Of a stretch of 64,000 bases of DNA, positions 32,976 to 42,897 are shown in pieces. Under the pieces are notes generated by a model. The model did no database searches and was not told the origin of the DNA. It saw only the letters and a program-made list of their open reading frames with translations. Each line of letters opens with the position of its first letter. Within the stretch, counting starts at the first letter, position 1. The stretch spans positions 1-64,000 of the forward strand of contig JBAQQB010000197.1 in assembly GCA_049306275.1 (NCBI GenBank). The letters are read 5' to 3'. The stretch is from JADJTT01 sp049306275. GTDB lineage: Bacteria; Bacteroidota; Bacteroidia; Chitinophagales; Saprospiraceae. The position numbers were made by a program, and so were the translations under genes.

Positions 32976-35900
32976 TTATTTAAGTGACTTATAATATTCT
33001 TCCACCAGGGTTTTATAGTAAGGCTTAAGGGAAGGCGATACAGTACGGTAGCGCTCGATCTCCGATTCGCGCTTTTTGAGGTATTCTTCCAGGGAAGGCG
33101 GAAGCGGGCGCTCATAATTCTTGGCTTGTTCCGACTTGCGCTGGTTGTCTTGCTCCCGTTGCCGCTCTGCCTTCTCGTGTTCGAGCAGGCGGGTCAGGAT
33201 GTCTTCCTGCCTTTTCTGCATTTCATTGGTCAGCCGTTTGTTCACCAGGTCGATTTCCGACTTGTTCATCTGGTCGATGATTTCCTGCAGTTCCTTAGAG
33301 CCCTGCCCTTTTTGCTGGAGCTCCTTCTGCTTTTCGCGGAGAGCCTGGCGAAGAGCGGCTTGCCGGGCGGCCATCTGGGCAAACTCTTTGCTGCCCGGCT
33401 GGCTGCCTTTTTTCATGCCCTCCTTCATCTGTTTCATCTGGTCGTTGAGCTGCTGCTGGCCTTCGGAGATTTTATCCTTTGGTTCCTTGCCCTCCTTGCC
33501 GCCACCGCCGCCGGGCTTGTTGCACATGCGGTTGCCCGACATCATGGACGACATCTGCATCTGCATCTGGTTCATCACTTCGCTGAGCATGAGGGCCAGG
33601 TCGTTGACGTTCTTCATCACCCGTTGCTGGTGCTCGCTGGCCTGGGGCTTGCGGCGCTCCTCTAGCTCTTCGATCCCCTGCTTCATGTTTGACTTGATCT
33701 CCATAACCTTATCGGTGACAAAGCCCTCGATCTGGAACACCCGCTTGGCAAGGGCCTGCAGGCTGTCTTCAATCAGGCGGAAGTCGTCCTTGAGCTTGAA
33801 TTGCCTTTGCACCAGATCGACATACTGCGGCGTGTTGATACTCACACGGCCAAACTCATCCATGAGGCCTTCCTGCTCGAAAGAGAGGCCGACCAGGTTC
33901 TCCAACAGCTGGCGGAGTGCCTCCATGTCTTCCTGCATCTGCTCCATTTCCTGCCCCTCCATCTGCATGGCCATAGACTGGGCCATTTCCCTCATCTTTT
34001 GCGCAGCTTTTTTCTGCTTCTGGGCCGCCTTCTGGTTTTGCTGCTGCTGGAGGTTTTCCTTGCTATCCTTCAAGTCTTCCTGAATATCTTTCATTTCCTC
34101 CTCATGCTCGCCGAGGTCTTTAGGACGCTCCAGTTCCTCGTTCTTCTTCTCCAGATCCTTCATCTTATTCTGGAGGTCGTCAAATTTTTTATTGATGTCC
34201 TCTTGCCTGTTTTCCAGGTTTTCCTGAGCATCCTTTTGCTCCCGGGTATCTTCGCTGAGCTTTTCTTCCTGGGCCGCAAGCTCTTCGAGCTTGTCGATCA
34301 TCTTTTGCATCTCATGCTCTACTTCGAGTTGCTTGAACAGTTCGAGCATGCGGTCGAGTTCCATCTCCAGTTGCTCGTCGCTGAACTCGAACTTCTCCAT
34401 CATCTCCAGCGCGCCTTCCTTTTCCATTTCCTGGAGCAGCTCTTCAATCTGCTGCATCAGTTTTTCCATCTCCTCGTTCATCGATTCTTCGAAGAGTTGT
34501 TGGAGTTGCTCCTGTTTTTCCTCAATGCGCTCATCGGTCTCGGAAATCTCATCCTGGTTTTTGAGGTTTTCTTCAAAAGCTTTCTTGGCTTGCTCAATCT
34601 CCTGCTGCAGTTCTTTCTGGCGGTTGAGCAATTTCTCCAGTTCCTTGCGCTTCTGCCAGTCCATGTCTTTTTCCTGCAACAGTTTCTCGCGGAGTTGCTG
34701 CATTTCTTTCTGGATCTTTCGGTTCTCCTTGAGCGCATCTTCCAGGCGATCCTTGATTTCTTCGCTGTTTTCCTCTGTCATTTTTTCAAACTCCTCAACA
34801 GTGGGCTTGGCATAGACCATGAGGTTGGTTCGCGAAGACTTGCTGCCGTTGACGCCGTCGTTATCGAACACCTCGAAATAATAGGTGATCTGGTCACCCG
34901 GCCTCAGGTCTATACTGTTGAGGTCCCAGGTATAGGCGTATTGCGCAGCCTTTCCGTCCGGCTGGCGGAGTTTGACGGATTGAAGAGGTTCCTGTTCTGC
35001 CTGGTACCTGGCGATCCGGTAATTGAACGAGAGGCTCATGAGGCCGTAATCGTCGGAGGCTTCCCCAACGAAATAGTACAACATGTTTTGGGTGCTGTCC
35101 TCGAATTTTTCCACGGAGATGGTGGGATATTCGTCGGGTACGATGGAGATGGAGTAGCCAACGCTGTCGGCATTAGGCAGATACTGATTGGAAATGAACA
35201 ACTTATACAATTCATCCCGCATGGCGCGGCGCTGGAAGGTGAAGCTTTTTTCGGAAGCCCGTTTCAGTTTCGTAGACTTTTGATCGGATGAAAAGTAGGC
35301 CAGGAGGTCATCGGCATTTTCAACCTGAAAGAACCATTTGATCTCTGTGCCGGCCGGTACGACCATATCGCCTGCGTTGGAGCGGATCTCGTCTTTTCGC
35401 TGGGTATAGGCCGGATAGTCCAATTCGACATCGAAGCTGACGATGCTGGGTTTGCGCAATACTTCCAATACGTAGGGCTTGCTCTGCACGCGGCCGGAGT
35501 ACAGGCGGAAAGGCATATCCTTTTGCACGTTACTGAACTGATAGGTAAAACGGTTGGGCGCCTCTTTGGTCAGCTTATATTGGTAATTATCGATTTCGAT
35601 AAAAACCTGATCGGGATACTCCGATCCCTCCACCTCCACTTTGAGCGGAAAGTCATCGAACTGAACGACGCTGAGGTTTTCCTCATCGAGCAGGAAGCGG
35701 TAAGGCGCAGGGCGTTCGAACTCCTCCCCTATGCTGATCAGGCGGTTAGTACTCTCGGTGATCAAGCTGGGCGCCATGAGGAAGACCAGGAGGAGAAGCA
35801 GCAGCGGAGGGAGCGCATACCTGAGGTATTTCCGGTTATTGGAAAGGTCGATGGCATTTTTAAACGGTACGAGCTTGATCGACTCCGATTTCTGATTGAT

Positions 35901-36290
35901 ACTGGCGAGGATGAGTTCTTTCTGCGCTGCGGAATCAGCCTGGTTTTTCAACTGGAGGATGTTGAGCAATTTGTCGCGCACATCCGAAAAGTGCTGCCCG
36001 ATGATGAGTGCTGCCTGTTCGTGGGAGATGACTTTGCCCAAATGGAAATAATGCACCAAAGGAGTTACCACCCAATAGCCCAGCGCGCCCAGGCTGATAC
36101 CCAGGAAGGAAAAGAACAAAACGCCCCTTACCGAGCTGCTGAAGTAAAAGTAGTGCTCCAAAAAGTTCAGTCCAAGGAACAAAGCCAGGATAATAGCCAG
36201 GCTATACAGCGAACCTCTGATCAACTGATTGAGGTAATATTTGCGAATGAATTCATCCAGCTTCCGGATCAACAACTGATAATTTTCCAT
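32976..36290 (-). CDS. DUF4175-family membrane protein with giant coiled coil
   Basis: 1104 residues. The N-terminus carries two or three membrane helices (about 22-45, 55-80, 150-172). Residues 175-500 are beta-rich and periplasmic in appearance. From about 500 to 790 there is an almost continuous coiled coil of E/K/Q/M-rich heptads, followed by more coiled helix and a Gly-rich patch (KPGGGGGKEGK) around 930. The family is widespread in Bacteroidota but its function is not known. The C-terminal third has low complexity. It lies upstream of the anti-sigma-type kinase on the same strand. Confidence 0.85.
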   Translation of the reverse strand: MENYQLLIRKLDEFIRKYYLNQLIRGSLYSLAIILALFLGLNFLEHYFYFSSSVRGVLFFSFLGISLGALGYWVVTPLVHYFHLGKVISHEQAALIIGQHFSDVRDKLLNILQLKNQADSAAQKELILASINQKSESIKLVPFKNAIDLSNNRKYLRYALPPLLLLLLVFLMAPSLITESTNRLISIGEEFERPAPYRFLLDEENLSVVQFDDFPLKVEVEGSEYPDQVFIEIDNYQYKLTKEAPNRFTYQFSNVQKDMPFRLYSGRVQSKPYVLEVLRKPSIVSFDVELDYPAYTQRKDEIRSNAGDMVVPAGTEIKWFFQVENADDLLAYFSSDQKSTKLKRASEKSFTFQRRAMRDELYKLFISNQYLPNADSVGYSISIVPDEYPTISVEKFEDSTQNMLYYFVGEASDDYGLMSLSFNYRIARYQAEQEPLQSVKLRQPDGKAAQYAYTWDLNSIDLRPGDQITYYFEVFDNDGVNGSKSSRTNLMVYAKPTVEEFEKMTEENSEEIKDRLEDALKENRKIQKEMQQLREKLLQEKDMDWQKRKELEKLLNRQKELQQEIEQAKKAFEENLKNQDEISETDERIEEKQEQLQQLFEESMNEEMEKLMQQIEELLQEMEKEGALEMMEKFEFSDEQLEMELDRMLELFKQLEVEHEMQKMIDKLEELAAQEEKLSEDTREQKDAQENLENRQEDINKKFDDLQNKMKDLEKKNEELERPKDLGEHEEEMKDIQEDLKDSKENLQQQQNQKAAQKQKKAAQKMREMAQSMAMQMEGQEMEQMQEDMEALRQLLENLVGLSFEQEGLMDEFGRVSINTPQYVDLVQRQFKLKDDFRLIEDSLQALAKRVFQIEGFVTDKVMEIKSNMKQGIEELEERRKPQASEHQQRVMKNVNDLALMLSEVMNQMQMQMSSMMSGNRMCNKPGGGGGKEGKEPKDKISEGQQQLNDQMKQMKEGMKKGSQPGSKEFAQMAARQAALRQALREKQKELQQKGQGSKELQEIIDQMNKSEIDLVNKRLTNEMQKRQEDILTRLLEHEKAERQREQDNQRKSEQAKNYERPLPPSLEEYLKKRESEIERYRTVSPSLKPYYKTLVEEYYKSLK

Positions 36291-36425
36291 AACTCGTCCG
36301 TTCCTGCTTAAAACAAATTAAATGTTCATTATCAACCACTCAAACCTGAAAAAGATTTGGACGGGGTTGTCAGAGAGAAAGAGTACCAAAATAGGAAAGA
36401 GCTGCCTGATTGTCAACCTGTGCCG

Positions 36426-39035
36426 CTATTTTGCCCTCGAGTTGGGAAAACTCTTGTAAATATCTCTCAGTTCCTCATTGGTTTCCGTCGCTTTGACCGA
36501 TTCGATCTTGTCGAGCACTGTTTTATCAAGGGCTTCAATTTTCTGGCGAGTAGATTCTTCCCTCGCCTCCCCTGCCCTTTTTTTCAGTTCGCTGTGGATA
36601 TCGTTGAGCCCTCTCATTGCCGCATAGCGCTTCATCAGGGAAACACCTGGCCGCAGGGCGATATCGTGGAAGAGTTCCGCCGGTTCCGCCAGCTGGTTCC
36701 AGGAGCCAAGGCGGGCCAGTTGAAGATAACCCGTCATATAGTAAATGGACTCATACTCATCTCTCAGGTCAATCTGTTTCCGGAAGAAATCGGTCTTTTT
36801 CGCGTCTTTGGCGCTAAGATAGATGTCTGCAATGACGTCCAGCACGCTTCCTTCGGCTGTTTGCTCCAGTTCTTCGGCCTTGGCGAAGGCCTTTTGGGGA
36901 GAAAGAACGTGCAGTGCGTCGAGCGCGGCAGCAACGACGTAAATAGAGAAATCGGTATCGATGACCTCCTCCAGATCGGAAATAAATGGTTCGCCTCCGG
37001 GTTGCCCAAGCAGATAACAAGCGGCAGAACGCACCCGCGATTTGGGATCCTTTCTGGCCAACCGGGCTATTTTCGGCAATAACCCAGGGTTTTCCTCCAG
37101 GTTGTCGAGCGCAAAAGCTCGAAGCGCCCAGTATGAATCGCCCAAGACATCGGTCAGCAAGGCTTCAAACCGCGGATGTTCGAAAGGCACTTTTTGGAGA
37201 GCCTCCAGGCGATCTCTGACATTGGAGGCTTTATAGTACTGGGTTAAATAATCCTCCACCGTCTTGTTCTCTTCCCTTTCACACAGCAAAATCCGGTCGG
37301 GGTCAAACAAAACCAGCTCCGGCTTTTGGGGAGCCGGATAGCGGAATTCCGTCTGCTGTTCCCGCATCCAGCCCTTTTCGGTTTGCACCCTTCCATCAGG
37401 ATGAAAGAGCTGGATGGAGACAGGAAATTGAAACACCGGCGCTTCCTGGGTTTGCACTATTTTCACAACTGCTTCACCCGCATCTTCATCATAAGAATAA
37501 TCGATTTGGAGCTTTGGGTGCCCCTCCTGAAAAAACCACTGATCGAAAAACCAGTTGAGGTCCTGTCCGGTAATATCTTCAAGGGCCAGCCGGAGCTCAT
37601 CTGCCTCTACGTCGGAGTAGGCATTTTGGGAAAGGTAGCGGTTTAATCCGGCAAAAAAGGCCTCGTCGCCGAGGTAGTTGCGGAGCATGTGCATGACCAT
37701 CCCGCCTTTGTTGTAGCTGTGCCGGTCGAACATGTGATCGCGGCTGGCGTAGTGGTAATCGATGAGGGGATGGGCATTGTCGCGGGCTTCGTAGATGTAG
37801 TCTTCCCACTCCGCCACCAGGTGATAATCCGCTTCTTCCTTGCCATGGTGGTGCTCCAGCCAGAGGTATTCGCTGTAGTTGGCGAATCCTTCGTTCAGGG
37901 TCAGGTTCGACCAGCTCTCGCAGGTCACCAGATCGCCAAACCAGTGGTGGAACATCTCGTGGGCGACGATTTTTTCGTTATACAGGACATCGACCAGTTC
38001 GCGCTCCCTTCCATACATAAAATCGCCAAAGACAACGGCTGTGGTGTTTTCCATAGCGCCCGACACGTAGTCGCGCACCACGACCTGAGAGTATTTGGGC
38101 CAGGGGTAGGGATAATCCAGCAAGTTGGAAAAGAAATCCAGCATCTCCGGCGTGTTCGGGAAAATGGCTTTTGCGTGGTCTTCCCATTCCGGTTCCACGT
38201 AGTACTGTAAGGGGATATCGCCCCACCGGTCTTCCACGATCGCATACTCGCCGATGGCCAGCATAAAGAGGTAGGGCGCATGCGGCTGGTCCATTTTCCA
38301 GTAATCAGTTCTTGTGCCGTCGCTATTCATGGTAGAAGAAACGAGTACGCCGTTTGACAGCGTGGCGAGACTGGAGTCAACCGTCAGCTGCATTTCCTGG
38401 GTGCAGCGTTCGTTGGGTTTGTCGATGGTCGGAAACCAGCGGGAGTTGTTCTCCGTTTCGCCCTGGGTCCAGATCTGCCTGGGTTTGTCCGTCTCTTCTC
38501 CGCGTGGGTTGATGAAAAACAGGCCTTTATCTGAGGTGATCGCCCAGCTCCCGCCTTCCTCGGAAGGATGGGCTATGTAGGAAATGCCTATTTGTATGGT
38601 ATCGGTCCTTTCATACTTCCGGCCCAGGCCGATGCTAATCTGCTGGCCGTTGTATCGATAGTCGAGCGATTGGCCGGAGGGTTCCAGGGTCACATTTTTA
38701 AAGGTAAATCCCTTGGCGTCCAATACCAGGCGGTCTGAAGCCTGAAAATAGGGTTTGAGCAAGAGTGAGGCATGACCGATGACCGCTTCGTCTTCCCAGT
38801 CAAATTTCAGGTCCAGCCTCGTGTGGATGAGGTCGAATTCGCGAGTGGCCGATGCCTGGTAGGGAGGCAATGCGCCCGGCTGCGCATCCGGATTATCCGA
38901 CAGGGCATAGGCCGTCACCACCATGGTATCGAGCAGCCTGATTTCGTAGGGTTCTGAGAGTTTAAGCTGTTTGGCCGAGTTGCAACCCAGCAGAAACAGG
39001 CCGGCTGCAAAAAGGACGAAGGAGCGAAATTTCAT
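36426..39035 (-). CDS. M1-family zinc aminopeptidase lipoprotein
   Basis: 869 residues. Lipobox LFLLGC (Cys18) marks a lipoprotein. The exopeptidase motif GAMEN is at 326-330 and the zinc site HEMFH at 359-363 with the third ligand Glu382 in LNEGFANY. Catalysis is removal of N-terminal residues from peptides. The C-terminal part (about 590-869) is helical, in the style of ERAP or HEAT repeats. It is divergent from the ComEA-like gene across a 160-bp gap. Confidence 0.92.
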   Translation of the reverse strand: MKFRSFVLFAAGLFLLGCNSAKQLKLSEPYEIRLLDTMVVTAYALSDNPDAQPGALPPYQASATREFDLIHTRLDLKFDWEDEAVIGHASLLLKPYFQASDRLVLDAKGFTFKNVTLEPSGQSLDYRYNGQQISIGLGRKYERTDTIQIGISYIAHPSEEGGSWAITSDKGLFFINPRGEETDKPRQIWTQGETENNSRWFPTIDKPNERCTQEMQLTVDSSLATLSNGVLVSSTMNSDGTRTDYWKMDQPHAPYLFMLAIGEYAIVEDRWGDIPLQYYVEPEWEDHAKAIFPNTPEMLDFFSNLLDYPYPWPKYSQVVVRDYVSGAMENTTAVVFGDFMYGRERELVDVLYNEKIVAHEMFHHWFGDLVTCESWSNLTLNEGFANYSEYLWLEHHHGKEEADYHLVAEWEDYIYEARDNAHPLIDYHYASRDHMFDRHSYNKGGMVMHMLRNYLGDEAFFAGLNRYLSQNAYSDVEADELRLALEDITGQDLNWFFDQWFFQEGHPKLQIDYSYDEDAGEAVVKIVQTQEAPVFQFPVSIQLFHPDGRVQTEKGWMREQQTEFRYPAPQKPELVLFDPDRILLCEREENKTVEDYLTQYYKASNVRDRLEALQKVPFEHPRFEALLTDVLGDSYWALRAFALDNLEENPGLLPKIARLARKDPKSRVRSAACYLLGQPGGEPFISDLEEVIDTDFSIYVVAAALDALHVLSPQKAFAKAEELEQTAEGSVLDVIADIYLSAKDAKKTDFFRKQIDLRDEYESIYYMTGYLQLARLGSWNQLAEPAELFHDIALRPGVSLMKRYAAMRGLNDIHSELKKRAGEAREESTRQKIEALDKTVLDKIESVKATETNEELRDIYKSFPNSRAK

Positions 39036-39125
39036 ATCTATATGATTGATCGAAAGAACATTACATCAGGTAATAACGCCCCAAAACCGGATTTGACGCA
39101 CCATTCCCACAATTTTTATTTTCAT

Positions 39126-39157
39126 CTGGCGGAAAATTACCAAAGTTAGTATATTTG
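39126..39157 (+). promoter_or_regulatory. Candidate promoter of the comEA-like/comEC operon
   Basis: TATATTTG (39150-39157) is an exact match to TAnnTTTG; TCTG (39126-39129), one mismatch from TTTG, lies 20 bp upstream. The element ends 40 bp before the ComEA-like start. Confidence 0.5.
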
Positions 39158-39197
39158 AAACGGCCTCCTGTTAGAAGTCATTCTTCAAACAGGAAAA

Positions 39198-40073
39198 ATG
39201 AAAAAACAGTCTGCTTTTTTCCACTTCTCCCGAAGGGAGCGGTACGGCAACACCTTATTGATTGCGCTTTTTCTTTTAAGCTGCATCTTTCCCGAGTATC
39301 TCCCCTACTTTTTTCCACCGCCTGATCTGCCGCATCCCGACTTTCGTCCCGCACTGGCTTCGCTCGAGGAGCGCGATACAGTTCCTGAAACGGCCTCCCG
39401 GCCAGATACCCTTTTTTTCTTCGATCCCAATCAGGCGGACATGGAGACCTTCCTCCGTCTTGGGCTTTCCCAACGGACAGCCAGAACGATAATGAACTAC
39501 CGCGAAAAAGGAGGGCGCTTCCGCAAGAAAGAAGACCTCGCATCCATGTATACCATAACAGATGCGGAATACCAAAGGTTGGAGCCGTATATCAGGCTTC
39601 CTGACCATCCGCCAAGCAACTATAAAAGAACGTATTCCACTGAAAAGGCTTATAAGCAATACGAAAACGTAGTGGTCGACATCAACCAGGCCACGGAGGA
39701 GGAATGGCAGCAACTGCGGGGCATAGGTCCGGGCTATGCCGGGCGTATCGTCCGATTCCGCGACAAGCTGGGCGGCTTTGTTTCTGTGGAACAAGTGGGA
39801 GAAACCTATGGCCTGCCGGATAGCGTTTTTCAGCAAATCCGTCCGCAGCTTGCACACTCGCCCATTCTGCGATTTATCCACATCAATACCTGCACGGAAG
39901 AGGAGCTGGCCGGTCATCCATTTATCCAGAAAAGGCAAGCCAGGTCGCTCTGCCTGTACCGGCAGCACCATGGGCCGTTCAAGGATCTGGAGGACCTGAA
40001 GAAGGTGAGGTCGCTGCCCGATACCGTCCTTCAAAAACTAATCCCTTACCTGAGTTTTGAGGAAGTGCCATGA
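39198..40073 (+). CDS. ComEA-like helix-hairpin-helix protein
   Basis: 291 residues. A transmembrane or signal segment near residues 17-35 (LLIALFLLSCIFPEYL) precedes three HhH repeats: FDPNQADMETFLRLGLSQRTARTIMNYREKGGRF, VDINQATEEEWQQLRGIGPGYAGRIVRFRDKLGGF and INTCTEEELAGHPF. Such proteins bind incoming DNA in the periplasm. Its stop overlaps the comEC start (ATGA), so it is coupled to comEC and its role in DNA uptake is well supported by context. Confidence 0.88.
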   Translation: MKKQSAFFHFSRRERYGNTLLIALFLLSCIFPEYLPYFFPPPDLPHPDFRPALASLEERDTVPETASRPDTLFFFDPNQADMETFLRLGLSQRTARTIMNYREKGGRFRKKEDLASMYTITDAEYQRLEPYIRLPDHPPSNYKRTYSTEKAYKQYENVVVDINQATEEEWQQLRGIGPGYAGRIVRFRDKLGGFVSVEQVGETYGLPDSVFQQIRPQLAHSPILRFIHINTCTEEELAGHPFIQKRQARSLCLYRQHHGPFKDLEDLKKVRSLPDTVLQKLIPYLSFEEVP

Positions 40074-42082
40074 GAACGCCGAGGGAATTGAGTTGGAAGG
40101 AAATGCCTATGTCAAGGCTGGTTCTGGCTTTTATGCCCGGGATTGGCGCGGGTGTTTTTGTAGAGAATTTGCCTGTTGATTGGATCATTACAGGAATTGG
40201 GCTTGCCGCTATTGTTTGTCTGGTTATGACCAGAAAAAAGATCCCTTACCGTTTCAGATTTGCCTATGCAGGTTTTTGCCTTTTTTTCTGGATGCTGGCG
40301 GGTAGCTGGGCCGGCCACGAGCGCCTGTCGTTCAACCAGGCTGATTATTTTGGCCATCACCCAGGAAGGGACTCTGCTGTATGGGAAGGAGAAATTATCG
40401 AGGTTTCCGGAACAGCCTATAGGAGATGTATCATCCAGATAAACAGTAGGTTGGAGGAAAACGGCCGGCCAGTGCCTGCCAGCGGAAAACTGCTGGTTTA
40501 CCCGGGAAATGACAGCCCGGTGGAAAAAGGCCAGATCGTTTTGTTCAGGACAGCGATGCGGGATATTTCTTCGCCGAAAAACCCTTTGGGTTTTGACAAC
40601 AAGCAGTACCGTTTTTTCCAGAACATCCACCTGCAGGCATACTGGAAAGAGGGAGATTACAAGGTCATTGGAAAACGGCCGGCCGGCGCTTTGGAACTAT
40701 GGAGAAACGAACAACTTTCCAAATGGAGGGAGGCGCTGGAAGACCCGGCAGTTTTTTCGATAGCGGGAGCGATGGTCTTTGGTTACAAGGATGAAATGCC
40801 GGAAGAGATCCGCGAGACCTATGCCGCAACAGGCGCTTCGCACGTATTAGCGGTATCGGGGTTGCACGTTGGGTTGATCTACCTGTTTTGCAGCTTTCTT
40901 CTACGGAAGTTGAAATGGCGGTTTTGGAAAGCGGTCATCAGCCTGATCGTCATCTGGGGTTTTGCCTTTTTGACTGGCGCCACGCCGTCTGTGTTGAGGG
41001 CATCTACCATGTTCAGTTTTGTGCTGATTGGGCAGCAGATGAGGCGGCCGATTTCCATATACAACTCGCTGGCAGGATCGGCCCTTTTTCTGCTCATTGT
41101 CAATCCGCTCTGGTTGTTCAACATCGGATTTCAGCTCTCCTATCTGGCGGTATTGGGTATTGTGGTTTTTCAACCCCTGTTTTACCATTGGTGGATACCC
41201 TCCAACCAGTGGGTAGATAAGATCTGGACGCTCATTACCGTTTCGCTTGCCGCACAGTTGGCTACGTTGCCGCTTACGCTGTTTTATTTCCACCAATTTC
41301 CGGTATACTTCTGGCTGTCGGGACTGGTTGTCGTGCCGGCGGCGCCTGTCATTATAGGCCTGGGAATCATGCTGATACTGTTCAGCAACTGGATACCGGC
41401 TTTGGATTGGATACCTGCCTTGCTGCTCGACCGCTTGATCGGCCTGATCAATGGTTCGCTGGAGATGATGCAATCCATACCGGGCAGCGTAATATCGGGA
41501 ATATACATTCAGGGTGGAGCTGTGTTGGTATTATTTGCATCGTTGATATTACTGGCCAGGGTATGGGAAACCAGGAGTTGGCGCTACCTTTTCTGGGTTT
41601 TTATTGCCTGGAATGCCGTCGCCATCAGCAGGTGCGTCACCGATGCCGCGGAGTTTTGCCGTTCGGAAATGATCGTTTACCACACCCCAGGTCATACCCT
41701 GATCGATGTAATGCACCGGGGCAGGATGGTCACCTATCGGGATGAAGACCTCGAAAAAGCCGATGAAGACCGGGCGGCTGAAGCGATCAGGCAAAGGAGG
41801 CGGATACGGGAACGGGAAACCGTATTTTTAAGGGACGCGACAGTGCTCATTTCGACAGATAGTTCCGTTGCAGTCATTGCCGGAAGCCCTGCCTTTGAGC
41901 CGGAAAAGTGGGCGGTTCAGGAGATCATAGCAACTTTATCCAACAAGCGCTGGCGGGTTAACAAGTGGAAAGAGGCCGGTACAGGAAAGGAATGGACCTT
42001 GACAGACATCCGCGAAACTGGGGCCTGTATCAGGCCGGCGGCGCCTGGGCATTGGCCTTTTCTTGTGCCAGCACATCGATGA
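40070..42082 (+). CDS. comEC: ComEC/Rec2 DNA-uptake channel
   Basis: 670 residues. The N-terminal soluble domain (about 90-215, DUF4131 type) is followed by the competence core with GASHVLAVSGLHVGLIYLF (about 259-277) and about ten membrane helices. The C-terminal metallo-beta-lactamase domain found in Bacillus-type ComEC is lacking; instead there is a short soluble tail (about 535-670) with no HxHxDH. This truncated form is usual in Bacteroidota as I recall. Its last 53 bp overlap the convergent hydrolase gene. With dprA and the ComEA-like gene it implies natural competence. Confidence 0.9.
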   Translation: MRTPRELSWKEMPMSRLVLAFMPGIGAGVFVENLPVDWIITGIGLAAIVCLVMTRKKIPYRFRFAYAGFCLFFWMLAGSWAGHERLSFNQADYFGHHPGRDSAVWEGEIIEVSGTAYRRCIIQINSRLEENGRPVPASGKLLVYPGNDSPVEKGQIVLFRTAMRDISSPKNPLGFDNKQYRFFQNIHLQAYWKEGDYKVIGKRPAGALELWRNEQLSKWREALEDPAVFSIAGAMVFGYKDEMPEEIRETYAATGASHVLAVSGLHVGLIYLFCSFLLRKLKWRFWKAVISLIVIWGFAFLTGATPSVLRASTMFSFVLIGQQMRRPISIYNSLAGSALFLLIVNPLWLFNIGFQLSYLAVLGIVVFQPLFYHWWIPSNQWVDKIWTLITVSLAAQLATLPLTLFYFHQFPVYFWLSGLVVVPAAPVIIGLGIMLILFSNWIPALDWIPALLLDRLIGLINGSLEMMQSIPGSVISGIYIQGGAVLVLFASLILLARVWETRSWRYLFWVFIAWNAVAISRCVTDAAEFCRSEMIVYHTPGHTLIDVMHRGRMVTYRDEDLEKADEDRAAEAIRQRRRIRERETVFLRDATVLISTDSSVAVIAGSPAFEPEKWAVQEIIATLSNKRWRVNKWKEAGTGKEWTLTDIRETGACIRPAAPGHWPFLVPAHR

Positions 42083-42827
42083 GAAACTGATTCAGGTACT
42101 GGTTGAACTGCTCGGGGTGTTCCATCATGGGTGCGTGCCCGCATTTGTCGAAGAAATAGAGGCGTGAGTTGGGAATCAACTCAGCAAATTTTTCTGCCAC
42201 GAAGGGAGGTGTAATATGGTCCTGGTTGCCCCATATCAACAGCGTTGGCGCCTTGATAGAAGACAGCTTGTCGCCGACATTATGGCGGATCGCTGATTTG
42301 GCGGTAGCCAGCACCCGGATGGCCTTGTTGCGGTCGTTCACAATATCGTAGACTTCATCGATCAACTCCTTGGAAGCCGTGTTGGGGTCGTAGAAGGTAT
42401 CCTCCGTTTTCCGCTTGATGAACTGATAGTCGCCCCGGCGGGGAAAGGTAGAACCCATCGCATTTTCAAACAAACCGGAGCTACCTGTCAGGATCATGGA
42501 TTGGACCAGTTTGGGATGGTTTATCGTAAAGAGCAACGCAATATGGCCGCCCAACGAATTGCCCAACACGTTGACGCGCTGGTACTTTTTATGCCGCACG
42601 AAATCAACCACATGGTCGAATAAGCCGCCGATGGAGACTTTGCGAATCGGCATTTCGAAGATGGGCAGCAATGGAACGATGACGTTGTAGCGTTTTCCGA
42701 ACTCGTCGAGGATCGTCTCAAAATTGCTGAGCGCGCCGAAGAGCCCGTGCAGGAGCATGAGGTTAGTCTCGCCGCCTTTGGTTTCGATATATTTGAACCT
42801 ACCTTCTTGCTTAATCTCGTACTTCAT
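42030..42827 (-). CDS. Alpha/beta hydrolase
   Basis: 265 residues. The catalytic triad is visible: nucleophile Ser in GNSLGGHIAL, Asp in LLIWGNQDHITPP and His in CGHAPMMEHPEQF, with the oxyanion segment LLHGLFGALSNF. Substrate cannot be told (MhpC/BioH-like sequences include esterases and C-C hydrolases). It is convergent with comEC and its stop lies 53 bp inside the comEC coding region. Start is ATG 42827, facing the AT-rich gap with DnaA-like boxes. Confidence 0.88.
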   Translation of the reverse strand: MKYEIKQEGRFKYIETKGGETNLMLLHGLFGALSNFETILDEFGKRYNVIVPLLPIFEMPIRKVSIGGLFDHVVDFVRHKKYQRVNVLGNSLGGHIALLFTINHPKLVQSMILTGSSGLFENAMGSTFPRRGDYQFIKRKTEDTFYDPNTASKELIDEVYDIVNDRNKAIRVLATAKSAIRHNVGDKLSSIKAPTLLIWGNQDHITPPFVAEKFAELIPNSRLYFFDKCGHAPMMEHPEQFNQYLNQFLIDVLAQEKANAQAPPA

Positions 42828-42897
42828 TTTAAACCCTTAAAATTTTCACCAATAAAGTTAGCGTATTTCGCCAATGCGAAGATATGATTGACACATT

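Noticed and set aside
33801..35291. 496-codon plus-strand open frame, very hydrophobic
   Set aside because: Antisense of the DUF4175 coiled coil; the Leu/Phe-rich translation is a mirror of Glu/Lys/Gln codons.
38191..38206. GGTTCCACGTAGTACT, half match to parS
   Set aside because: Only half of the palindrome is kept and it lies within the M1 peptidase coding sequence.
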